DNA from: an uncultured Gammaproteobacteria bacterium
GTDB lineage: Bacteria > Pseudomonadota > Gammaproteobacteria > DRJJ01
Direction: 5' to 3'
Assembly (NCBI GenBank): GCA_947258795.1
Contig: CAMYJU010000001.1
Location: 248,001-312,000, forward strand
DNA: 64,000 bases
Shown: positions 11,402 through 19,160 of the stretch, piece after piece
Layout of the letters: every line of letters starts with the position of its first letter
Numbering within the stretch: position 1 is the first letter of the stretch
Program-made: the position numbers and the translations under genes
Notes under the pieces: model-generated
The model's input: only the letters and a program-made list of their open reading frames with translations
Told to the model about the DNA's origin: nothing
Database searches by the model: none

Positions 11402-12847
11402 TCATGACTTGTTGCGTACGGCATAGATTCCGGCGTGGAAAATATCCTTGCCGGACTGTGAAAACTCGTTGGTATACGGGTAGATAGCGTGTTCCAGCTC
11501 CTCGCACCATGACGGGTGGCTGTAGTTGATATCGGTAAACAGCCATAATCCGCGCGGCGATTGGCAGGCCGCGGTCAGCATCTGGATCTGTTCACCGGCT
11601 TCGGAACCGACGATACAGCCGCCCAGCATTTGCCCGGTTTCCTCATCGTGCACGACCTCAATAAAGCCCTCGGTATCCTGTCGCCCATGTGCCTTGGGCG
11701 AGGCACTGAAATTGCCCCTGGCGACATCCGGTTCAAATCCGGCAGATTCCGCCATTTCCTCGGTCAGACCAACGGCGGCAATCTCAAGTGCGGTGTCGAT
11801 CACGATCGGTACGATATGATAATTCGATGTCAGCCGGTTGCTGCTGGTCGCATTGGTCGAGGCAACCTTGCCGTCATGCAGGGCGGCATTCGCGGTCATC
11901 GGTCCGGCCTTGACGTCACCGACTGCAAAGATGCCATTGACCGAGGTCTCAAGGTATTTGTTGGTGATGATAAAGCCATTTCCATCCAGCCTGACGCCAG
12001 CCTGGTCCAGGTTCATATCAGTGGTATTGGGTTCACGGCCAATCGCAACCAGCACGTAATCATACATCTGGCGTTCGCCGGTACTGAAACTGACTGTAAC
12101 GCCGTCCTCGCCAGTCTCGGCTGACAGTACATTGATATCCTTGTATAGGGTGACGCCCAGGCGTTTGAATTTTCTCTCCAGTATCATGCTGGCACGTTCC
12201 GGAATATTGGTCTTGTTCAGCAAGCGGTCGGACTGTTCGGCGATCGTGACCCGGGTACCATATTGATGTAACAGGAAGCCAAATTCGGTACCGATAGCAC
12301 CGCCACCGATGATGAGTATAGACCCGGGCAATTCATGCAAGTTGGTCAGAAAATCGTATGAATTGAGTATGCGGCGACCGTCGGTCTGAACATCGGGATG
12401 TTTTCGTTCCCGCGAGCCGGTCGCAATGACGACGCGCCTGGATTCAATGGTCTGTGTATTATTGTCCTGGTCGCTAATCTCGATCGTGTTGGCATCGATA
12501 AATCGCGCATGCCCGGAAAACTGGTGCACGCCCAGTCGACGCAACCACACCGGAAAGTTGGCCCTGATCTGGTCGATAACCTCTTCCTTGTACTGTAGCG
12601 CTCCGGAGAAATCACCAGCAATCTTTCCATTGATACCCTTGCCATTGAGCTGATTCACGTCTTCTATCAGCTTGGCCAGATGCAGCAGGGTGTTTTTGGG
12701 TATACAGCCCTTGTTCAGGCAGGTGCCGCCCTGTTTCCTGGATTCTATCAGGGCTACCCGGGCGCCAAGCTGGGCAGCCGTGATCGCCGATTTATATCCA
12801 CCGGGACCACTACCGATGACAACGATGTCGAATTTCTTCAGTGACAT
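11402..12847 (-). CDS. lpdA: Dihydrolipoamide dehydrogenase-like flavoprotein disulfide reductase
   Basis: A 481-aa class I pyridine nucleotide-disulfide oxidoreductase. Seen: FAD motif VIGSGPGGYKSAITAAQLGA, redox-active disulfide GGTCLNKGCIPKNTLLH, NAD motif IIGGGAIGTEFGFLLHQYGT, second FAD motif GIFAVGDVKAGPMTANAALHDG, and the interface His-Pro in YSHPSWCEELEHAIYPY. The C-terminal end differs from housekeeping E3 subunits (usually HPTLSE), so it may be a sulfur-specific relative. No E2 or lipoate-binding protein gene is nearby. The gene follows dsrR by 40 bp on the same strand and is likely part of the dsr transcript. The natural disulfide partner is unknown; DsrC trisulfide or lipoyl carriers are possible. 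Confidence 0.85.
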   Translation of the reverse strand: MSLKKFDIVVIGSGPGGYKSAITAAQLGARVALIESRKQGGTCLNKGCIPKNTLLHLAKLIEDVNQLNGKGINGKIAGDFSGALQYKEEVIDQIRANFPVWLRRLGVHQFSGHARFIDANTIEISDQDNNTQTIESRRVVIATGSRERKHPDVQTDGRRILNSYDFLTNLHELPGSILIIGGGAIGTEFGFLLHQYGTRVTIAEQSDRLLNKTNIPERASMILERKFKRLGVTLYKDINVLSAETGEDGVTVSFSTGERQMYDYVLVAIGREPNTTDMNLDQAGVRLDGNGFIITNKYLETSVNGIFAVGDVKAGPMTANAALHDGKVASTNATSSNRLTSNYHIVPIVIDTALEIAAVGLTEEMAESAGFEPDVARGNFSASPKAHGRQDTEGFIEVVHDEETGQMLGGCIVGSEAGEQIQMLTAACQSPRGLWLFTDINYSHPSWCEELEHAIYPYTNEFSQSGKDIFHAGIYAVRNKS

Positions 12848-12887
12848 ATCCAGGCTATCTGTTTATTACCGTAAAAGTCTATACCCG

Positions 12888-13202
12888 TTACTTGCCTTTT
12901 TGTGAAGGCGTGTAATTCGGGTCGAGCGGGTTCATGAAAATAAACCGGTATTGGCCATTCTCGATTTCCACGTAGTCCATGGTAGTGTCCTCTAGTATCT
13001 CGATACTGACCGGGTCAATCACAATCGTGACATCCCCATTCTGAACCTGGGTGTCTTTTTCATTGACCTGGTCAAAACCCATACCGTATTCGATGCTGCC
13101 GTTTTCATTGGTTTTGGCGGCAATACGTAGCACCGGTTGCTCATTGGCCTGTATGGCGGATTGCCTGATATGTTCTGCTGCGCTATCGGTTAACTGAAAC
13201 AT
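12888..13202 (-). CDS. dsrR: DsrR, IscA-fold protein without cysteine ligands
   Basis: A 104-aa A-type (IscA/ErpA) fold protein: MFQLTDSAAEHIRQSA, VLRIAAKTNENGSIEYGMGF and IVIDPVSIEILEDTTMDYVE follow the IscA pattern, but none of the three Fe-S ligand cysteines is present; the protein has no cysteine at all. That is the known character of DsrR in purple sulfur bacteria, where it affects dsr expression after transcription rather than cluster transfer. It sits 18 bp downstream of the dsrN C-terminal part, in the expected N-R order. Confidence 0.88.
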   Translation of the reverse strand: MFQLTDSAAEHIRQSAIQANEQPVLRIAAKTNENGSIEYGMGFDQVNEKDTQVQNGDVTIVIDPVSIEILEDTTMDYVEIENGQYRFIFMNPLDPNYTPSQKGK

Positions 13203-13220
13203 AAAGACCTCTTGTCAGGT

Positions 13221-13880
13221 TTATTGAATAATTGAATTGATGAATGATACAAATCGACTGGCCCATGGATTGCTCTCCACGTTTCTCAGATGAGTGTAGT
13301 TTGCCAGTACGTTCTTATACAGCAGACCATCATGCTTGCCATCGATACCTGTACCGCGCAGGACCTGGTAGGCAAAGTGGATAGAAGGATCGATGTTAAC
13401 CAGTTTCGAATAATGAAACTCATGTGCCGGCAGGTCATCGGCACCTTCGGCCTGTTCCAGCCATGGGTGTATCTCCAGTTCACGCAAGCGCACATAGCCA
13501 CGCCCTTGCGGACGGTCACACATGACGGAATCGGCCGGCAGGGCACCTACCATGGGCAGCTTCCTGTCGTGCCAGGTAATACTGTTGGATAAATACATCA
13601 GGCCACCGCATTCCGCATAGACCGGCATGTCTTTATCTATCGCAGCCCTTATGTCGTCGCACATGGAGCGGTTGCTGGATAGGGTTTGCATATGGGTTTC
13701 CGGGAATCCACCACCGATGAACAGGGCATCGAGGTCCGGTAGATGATCGTCATGCAAGGGGCTGAATGGTACCAGGGTCGCACCGGCCTGTTCCAGTGCA
13801 TTGATATCATCCGGGTAGTAGAAACCGAATGCCTCGTCCCGGGCAATACCGATGCGTACCCTGGAGCTGCTGCCAACCAC
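13221..13880 (-). CDS. dsrN: DsrN, C-terminal glutamine amidotransferase half (frameshifted from N-terminal half)
   Basis: This frame encodes the class I glutamine amidotransferase domain of a CobB/CbiA-type cobyrinic acid a,c-diamide synthase: RIGIARDEAFGFYYPDDINA, LFIGGGFPETHMQ and the catalytic Cys in YAECGGLMYLS. A GTG at 13880 gives the listed start, but the frame stays open upstream to about 13922 and covers a Pro/Thr-rich linker, so this is the second half of one dsrN rather than an independent gene. DsrN is thought to amidate siroheme for DsrAB. Read together with 13901-14569 the product would be about 450 aa, the normal length. Confidence 0.85.
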   Translation of the reverse strand: MVGSSSRVRIGIARDEAFGFYYPDDINALEQAGATLVPFSPLHDDHLPDLDALFIGGGFPETHMQTLSSNRSMCDDIRAAIDKDMPVYAECGGLMYLSNSITWHDRKLPMVGALPADSVMCDRPQGRGYVRLRELEIHPWLEQAEGADDLPAHEFHYSKLVNIDPSIHFAYQVLRGTGIDGKHDGLLYKNVLANYTHLRNVESNPWASRFVSFINSIIQ

Positions 13881-13900
13881 TGTGGCAGGCGGGGTTTTGG

Positions 13901-14569
13901 CTATGGTCGGTGGTACAGCAGATCGACCTGGTCCTCGATCGCTCGTCGGATACTGTCGATCTTGAGCTGAACGGCAACGGTTTCGTTACTCGGTACCAGG
14001 CCCAGGTGCCGCTCGTCGATGTTCAGGTCCGGGTTACGGTGTACCGCTCCGATTATATTGACATCAGTATAATGCTCCAGTATCGACACCAGTTTACCTT
14101 CGTGACGACTGCCACCAACCTGGTTCAGGATCACGCCGGTAATATTGATCTCCCGGTCGAATGCCTGGTAACCCAGCACCAGCGGTGCGATACCCCGGGT
14201 CATGCCACGCGCATCCAGCACCAGAATGACATTCGCACCCAGTAACTTGGCCATGGCGGCATTGCTATTGGTGCCGTCCAGATCCAATCCGTCATACAGG
14301 CCCTTGTTGCCTTCGATTACACCAATACCGGCCTTTTCCATATGCTCATGGAAGCGGCAGATGATTTCCTCACGCCGCATGGTGTAGAAATCCAAATTGA
14401 TACAATCATGACCGGCGGCCCGGCTCAACCATAACGGATCGATATAATCAGGACCTTTTTTAAACGGTTGTACATGGTGTTGCCGTTTTGCCAGTGCAGC
14501 GCAGACACCTATTGAGATAGTCGTCTTGCCTGAGGATTTGTGTGCAGCCGAGAGCATGATATGTGACAT
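13901..14569 (-). CDS. dsrN: DsrN, N-terminal ATPase half (ends early by frameshift)
   Basis: N-terminal P-loop domain of a cobyrinic acid a,c-diamide synthase-like protein: AHKSSGKTTISIGVCAALA, KKGPDYIDPLW, GLYDGLDLDGTNSNAAMAKL and VLDARGMTRGIAPLVLG. The frame stops right after IEDQVDLLYHRP, exactly where the family continues through a linker to the glutamine amidotransferase domain. The downstream half lies in the frame reached by a -1 shift, consistent with loss of one base between about 13900 and 13925. There is no obvious slippery heptamer, so this is either a real inactivating mutation or a sequencing/assembly error. Sits 111 bp downstream of dsrP in the normal operon order. Confidence 0.85.
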   Translation of the reverse strand: MSHIMLSAAHKSSGKTTISIGVCAALAKRQHHVQPFKKGPDYIDPLWLSRAAGHDCINLDFYTMRREEIICRFHEHMEKAGIGVIEGNKGLYDGLDLDGTNSNAAMAKLLGANVILVLDARGMTRGIAPLVLGYQAFDREINITGVILNQVGGSRHEGKLVSILEHYTDVNIIGAVHRNPDLNIDERHLGLVPSNETVAVQLKIDSIRRAIEDQVDLLYHRP

Positions 14570-14636
14570 ATTCAGACCCGGGTGTCTGTCATGATGTCTG
14601 TAGCGGGGAGTGTGCGACAGTCATCAGTTATTGAAG

Positions 14637-14662
14637 CGGGCAAGCGATATCTCGCTTGCCCG
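14637..14662. other. Stem-loop between dsrP and dsrN
   Basis: An 11-bp perfect inverted repeat, CGGGCAAGCGA with its complement around a TATC loop, lies in the dsrP-dsrN gap. No long U-run follows on the minus-strand transcript, so it is more likely an mRNA-stability or attenuation element than a full terminator. Confidence 0.6.
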
Positions 14663-14680
14663 GTCAGAAAGGAACTGGAA

Positions 14681-15904
14681 TCAGGCGCTGCTTTCCGCCT
14701 TGTAGTGAGGGTCAGCAACTTTATCAGCCAGGCTGTCAGGCAGGAAGCGCAGTACCGCACAACCGAATACAAAGATTAGTATCGCGATGGCAACGCCGCC
14801 AATACCCAGTACGATCTCGGGCAGGCTCGGCGTATAGGCATAGTATTTCGCTGCATCACCAAACGAACTGCTGATCACTTCATAATCCGGGAAGATCGGC
14901 ATCGGGTAGGCCTGGCCACCAATGATGATAGTCGTAAACTGGGCGAATCCACCAATAATGACCAGTGCTGAACCGACGGCTATTGCGGATCTGGACTCAC
15001 CCATTTTGGTGTAGAAGATCAGTAGCGGTGCAACGGTGCCGATCAGTATCTGTCCAACCCAGAACAGCGGTGTATGGCCACTGGGGCCGGTTAGCAGGAA
15101 TGCCTCAAAACCATGGTGTTCGGTCGCATACAGATTGGTCAGATGATAGGCCAACACAAAGTAGAATGCGGCGGCAACAAAGATACCCAGTACATTCTTC
15201 AGGCGTCTGAGGATGGCATCGCCCAGCTCTTTTTCAGACCATTTGTAGGTCGCCATCAGGAACAGGATAAAGCAGGCCATACCCAGTGAGAATGATAGGG
15301 CAATGAATAGCGGTGCCATGATCGCAGCATCATAGGCCGAGCGCGCAACCAGGAAACCGAAGATTGAACCGGTACCGGTAGTCAGTATCAGACGCCAGAC
15401 AAACGCTGCATAGCCTGCGACCTTGTAGTACTTGTTCATCTTGCGTTCCATCATGAACCAGATATACACGGCTACGATGCCGAAAAATCCGGTGTACAGG
15501 AAGATGTTCCACGCGAAGATGGACTTGAAGTTGTAATAGGTCATCGCCACGATAAGGCGATCAGGGCGACCCAGATCGAGCACCAGAACCAGCAGGCCGC
15601 CTGTGAGCAGTGCGAGTGCCAGCAGGGAGGATAATCGGCCCAGTGGTTTGTAAATGGCCTTGCCGAATACCGTGCCGATAGAAGCAACATTAAGCGCACC
15701 GGATGCAGCAACAATCAGGAAGATGGCGAATACATGCGGCAAGCCCCAGACGATCTGGTTGTTCATACCGGTTACCCAGTGCCCGTTGTGCTCCATGTAG
15801 TACACTGCACCCAGTGCGACCAGGATAACAGCTGCCAGGACACCCATTAAACCATAAAAGCCCTTGCTGTTGGCTTCAAGTGACGTGTAGTTGACTTTGC
15901 TCAT
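14681..15904 (-). CDS. dsrP: DsrP, NrfD/PsrC-type quinone-interacting membrane subunit
   Basis: A 407-aa integral membrane protein with about ten hydrophobic segments, NrfD/PsrC family. Features include LVLDLGRPDRLIVAM, a conserved NrfD pattern near TM3, and FAIFLIVAASGALNVASIG at TM2. It anchors the periplasmic DsrJO part of the DsrMKJOP complex and exchanges electrons with the quinone pool. It follows dsrO by 46 bp. Length and order match known dsr operons. Confidence 0.95.
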   Translation of the reverse strand: MSKVNYTSLEANSKGFYGLMGVLAAVILVALGAVYYMEHNGHWVTGMNNQIVWGLPHVFAIFLIVAASGALNVASIGTVFGKAIYKPLGRLSSLLALALLTGGLLVLVLDLGRPDRLIVAMTYYNFKSIFAWNIFLYTGFFGIVAVYIWFMMERKMNKYYKVAGYAAFVWRLILTTGTGSIFGFLVARSAYDAAIMAPLFIALSFSLGMACFILFLMATYKWSEKELGDAILRRLKNVLGIFVAAAFYFVLAYHLTNLYATEHHGFEAFLLTGPSGHTPLFWVGQILIGTVAPLLIFYTKMGESRSAIAVGSALVIIGGFAQFTTIIIGGQAYPMPIFPDYEVISSSFGDAAKYYAYTPSLPEIVLGIGGVAIAILIFVFGCAVLRFLPDSLADKVADPHYKAESSA

Positions 15905-15950
15905 ATGTCAGACTTCTCTAGTAGTTCTGTTTTGTTCGTTTCGATGCAAA

Positions 15951-16703
15951 TCAGATTCCGCGGTAACGAACACCGGTATTCAGATTCAGGTCTGCACGTA
16001 ACTCGCGAGTCTTGTAGGCTCTCAGTTCCTGATTGATATCACTGTATTTATCGTTCAGGTCGCCAAACATCATCGCGTTGTGATTTTCCTTATTACACGC
16101 TTCGACGCAGGCTGGATCACCGGATCCGGCATCAACACGATGTACACACAGGGTGCAGCTTTCCACGCAGCCCTTGCCTCGTGGCATATACTCAACCTGT
16201 TGAGTCAATGTTTCATGTACAAACGAACGGGCCTTGTAGGGGCAGGCCATCATGCAGTAACGACAACCGATACAGGTATGGCGATCAACCAGCACAATGC
16301 CATCTTCACGGCGGAAGGAAGCACCAGTCGGGCATACATCAACGCATGGGGGATGTTCACAGTGCTGACACATCAGCGGTAGTGATGTCTCACGGCCGGA
16401 AGCCTTGTGCTTCAGCGTAACCTTGCGTATCCATTGAGGATCGGTCTCGGGACCATGAATTTCCTCGATGCCATTTTCAGTATTACATGCGGTAACGCAG
16501 GCGTCACAGCCGGATGCACATTTATTGGAATCGATCAGCAGCCCCCAGCGGTTCTTGCTGGAAACGGCCTGGTCTACCGGTTTGGCCTGTGCCAGTCCGA
16601 TAACCGTGACACCGGGTGCTACGGTCATCGTAGCAGTGGCAGCAGCTGCACCCAGGAACTGGCGGCGACTCTTGTTGGTTTCGTTTGACTCTTTACTAGA
16701 CAT
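15951..16703 (-). CDS. dsrO: DsrO, periplasmic Tat-exported ferredoxin-like subunit
   Basis: Iron-sulfur subunit of DsrMKJOP. Starting at ATG 16703 the protein begins MSSKESNETNKSRRQFLGAA, a Tat signal with SRRQFLG, then a hydrophobic stretch and an AQA cleavage site. The mature part has four cysteine clusters for [4Fe-4S] centres, e.g. CASGCDACVTAC, CQHCEHPPCVDVCPTGA, CIGCRYCMMACPY and CTLCVHRVDAGSGDPACVEAC. The frame extends 20 codons further upstream, but 16703 has an AGGGA Shine-Dalgarno at the end of dsrJ and keeps the Tat signal at the N-terminus. The dsrJ stop is 2 bp away. Confidence 0.95.
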   Translation of the reverse strand: MSSKESNETNKSRRQFLGAAAATATMTVAPGVTVIGLAQAKPVDQAVSSKNRWGLLIDSNKCASGCDACVTACNTENGIEEIHGPETDPQWIRKVTLKHKASGRETSLPLMCQHCEHPPCVDVCPTGASFRREDGIVLVDRHTCIGCRYCMMACPYKARSFVHETLTQQVEYMPRGKGCVESCTLCVHRVDAGSGDPACVEACNKENHNAMMFGDLNDKYSDINQELRAYKTRELRADLNLNTGVRYRGI

Positions 16704-16705
16704 GT

Positions 16706-17095
16706 TTATTTCCCTGCTGCAACGGGGCCTGGAGTGGGTGTTGAAGCGTGGCATTGAAAACAATCCATCTGTACGGCTGCATATTCATGACAGCTGTTGC
16801 AGAAATGTCTGTCATCCATGAAGTTAACCGGCTTGCCATCGTCACCCTTGACTATATGGCAGTTGATGCAGCCTTTCAGGCTGTGTTTAGAGGTGCGTAT
16901 TCCCCTGTGCATGGTTTCATCACGCTGATGCATGATGTACTCCATATGTTCGACACGGATCACCTCTTTCGGAGCAACGCATTTGTCACCCTGTACATTA
17001 TCCAGGTTGGGTAATGGTTTGGGTGAGCCAGCGCTGGCGGTGCTGCCGATCAGCAGTACCGCCATGCTTGCCAGTATAACGAGAAGTTTATTCAT
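16706..17095 (-). CDS. dsrJ: DsrJ, triheme cytochrome c
   Basis: Periplasmic cytochrome subunit of DsrMKJOP. Three haem-binding CxxCH motifs are visible: CINCH, CNSCH and CFQCH. The N-terminus MNKLLVILASMAVLLIGSTA is a signal peptide or membrane anchor. I place the start at 17095, where GGTGA lies 7 bp upstream; an alternative ATG at 17113 adds six residues before the signal sequence. 129 aa, in line with the family. Follows dsrL by 26 bp. Confidence 0.94.
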   Translation of the reverse strand: MNKLLVILASMAVLLIGSTASAGSPKPLPNLDNVQGDKCVAPKEVIRVEHMEYIMHQRDETMHRGIRTSKHSLKGCINCHIVKGDDGKPVNFMDDRHFCNSCHEYAAVQMDCFQCHASTPTPGPVAAGK

Positions 17096-17121
17096 GGATT
17101 GATCACCAATCATGTGTTTGA

Positions 17122-19077
17122 TTATTCACCCATAGCCATGTCGATGTAACCGGTCGGGCATACGTCAGAACAGATATGGCAGCCTATGCAGCGGTCATAA
17201 TCGGTGTAAACATAGCGGCCGGTGGTAGACAGGTTCTTGGGTGTGCGCTTGACGGCATCCTGTGGACAGAATATGACGCAGTTGTCACACTCAAAGCACA
17301 TACCGCAACTCATACAGCGCTTGGCTTCGGCAACGGCCTCTTCTTCAGGCAGACCTTCCATACGCTCACGGAAACTGCCGATGACCTGATTCGGATCAAC
17401 CGGAATTTCCTTGCGCAGGTGCCTGTTTTCGGCTTCGAAATGCCCCAGGAACAGTTTGGACGCAGGGATAATCTCGTGCGCTGAGCGGTCTTCGTAGTTA
17501 TGAACTGCATAATCAGCGCTGTCAGTACAACGCAAGTCACCTTCTTTTTCAACTTCAAAAGCAGCAGGTGCGTGGTCGGTCTCAACCAGTTTTTCCATCA
17601 GGTTGAAGTGATGTACGTCAACCTTGGGACGATTGCCAAGATTTTCATGCTTCAGATAGTGATCAATACTTTCTGCAGCAATAGAGGCCTGGCCAATAGC
17701 AGTGGTCAGCAGGTGAGGGCGGACGATGTCGCCTGCAACAAAGTGACCTGCCTTGCCGGGTACTGCGTAGTTCTTGTCGGCATTAATGAAACCGTGGCCA
17801 TTGTCGAAGTCTTCATAACCGCTCATGTTACCGGTCTGACCGATTGCGGATACGATCAGGTCACACTCGATATCAAACTCGGTGCCTTCTTTCGGTGTAG
17901 GACGGCCGTCAACCATTTCACATTCAGCATAGCGCAGCGCTGTGGCGCGGCCATCGTCGCCTTTGATGACTTCGGTTGGCATGACGCTGCCCTTGATTTC
18001 AACACCCTCGTGTATGGCGTCGCGGACTTCGTGTTCAGCGGCTGTCATGTTTTCAACCGGGAACAGCGAGGTCAGTACAACCGGGGCACCCTGGCGGGCA
18101 GCGGTTGCAGCAACGTCATGTGCAGTGTGGCCCAGGACGATATTCTCAGGACGATCTTTTTCGTTCACGGTTGTGATCTGGCCTATACGGCGAGCAACCG
18201 AGGCGACGTCGATGGAGGTGTCACCACCACCCACTACCACAACCTTGCCGGTAACGTGCTGCAGTCGGCCTTCGTTGAAGGCTGCCAGGAAGTCGATGCC
18301 GGTAATACAGTTAGATGCATCGGAGCCTTGAACTGGCAGACCTTTACCGGTGTGTGTGCCAATGGCCCACAGTATCGAGTCGTAGTCTTTTTCCAGCTGT
18401 TCTACCTTGATGTCATCACCAATGCGGGTATTGGTCTTGATCTCAACGCCCATGTCGGTGATGCGTTTGATTTCACCGTCGAGTACATCACGGGGGGTAC
18501 GATAGCCCGGGATACCATACCGCATGAAACCACCCAGTTCAGCGTGGTTGTCAAACACAGTACAGCCATGGCCCATACGACGTAACTGGTATGCAGCAGC
18601 CAGGCCAGCCGGACCGCCACCGATAATAGCTACTTTCTTGCCTGTTTCAGCACCGGCCTTATCGAAGGTGTAGCCGTTAGCCAGTGCAGTGTCACCGATG
18701 AACTGCTCAACAGAGTTGATACCGACATGGTCTTCAACTTCGTTACGGTTACAACCGTCTTCACAGGGAGCGGGGCAAACACGACCCATAATGGCAGGGA
18801 AAGGGTTGGCGTTGGTTGAACGACGGAATGCGTACTCCTGCCACTCAGTGTCACCGGTCGGCTTTTCGATGCCGCGAACGATATCCAGCCAGCCACGAAT
18901 GTCCTCACCGGCAGGGCAGCTACCCTGACAAGGCGGGGTACGGTGTACGTATGTAGGACATTTATGAGATGTGTCTTCATTGAAGATTTGAGAAGTCAGG
19001 TCATCCCAAACGTGATCACCATCTTCATATCGGCGAAACGTTAGCTTGGTGTTCATTTCGTCGTTGGAAGTTGCCAT
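17122..19077 (-). CDS. dsrL: DsrL, NAD(P)H:acceptor oxidoreductase partner of DsrAB
   Basis: A 651-aa iron-sulfur flavoprotein related to the glutamate synthase small subunit. Order: N-terminal Fe-S region (CPTYVHRTPPCQGSCPAGED; CPAPCEDGCNR), FAD site AIIGGGPAGLAAAYQLRRMG, NAD(P) site VVVGGGDTSIDVASVARRIG, a linker, and a C-terminal ferredoxin domain (CMSCGMCFECDNCVIFCP and CIGCHICSDVCPTGYI). In sulfur oxidisers DsrL takes electrons from DsrAB-catalysed sulfur oxidation and reduces NAD(P)+. Its presence together with DsrEFH argues for the oxidative direction. Lies between dsrK and dsrJ as in Allochromatium. Confidence 0.95.
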   Translation of the reverse strand: MATSNDEMNTKLTFRRYEDGDHVWDDLTSQIFNEDTSHKCPTYVHRTPPCQGSCPAGEDIRGWLDIVRGIEKPTGDTEWQEYAFRRSTNANPFPAIMGRVCPAPCEDGCNRNEVEDHVGINSVEQFIGDTALANGYTFDKAGAETGKKVAIIGGGPAGLAAAYQLRRMGHGCTVFDNHAELGGFMRYGIPGYRTPRDVLDGEIKRITDMGVEIKTNTRIGDDIKVEQLEKDYDSILWAIGTHTGKGLPVQGSDASNCITGIDFLAAFNEGRLQHVTGKVVVVGGGDTSIDVASVARRIGQITTVNEKDRPENIVLGHTAHDVAATAARQGAPVVLTSLFPVENMTAAEHEVRDAIHEGVEIKGSVMPTEVIKGDDGRATALRYAECEMVDGRPTPKEGTEFDIECDLIVSAIGQTGNMSGYEDFDNGHGFINADKNYAVPGKAGHFVAGDIVRPHLLTTAIGQASIAAESIDHYLKHENLGNRPKVDVHHFNLMEKLVETDHAPAAFEVEKEGDLRCTDSADYAVHNYEDRSAHEIIPASKLFLGHFEAENRHLRKEIPVDPNQVIGSFRERMEGLPEEEAVAEAKRCMSCGMCFECDNCVIFCPQDAVKRTPKNLSTTGRYVYTDYDRCIGCHICSDVCPTGYIDMAMGE

Positions 19078-19160
19078 GTTTTAATCTCCTAGATTAATAC
19101 TGTAGTTCAATACAATACGTTAATACGTACACAACCGGGGCAGATGCCCCAGACTATAAT

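Noticed and set aside
16704-16763. Upstream extension of dsrO to 16763
   Set aside because: Would overlap dsrJ and put the Tat motif about 30 residues inside; ATG 16703 has its own Shine-Dalgarno.
17500-18585. Long 361-aa plus-strand frame opposite dsrL
   Set aside because: Fully antisense to dsrL, which has all DsrL motifs; residue content is that of a codon-bias shadow.
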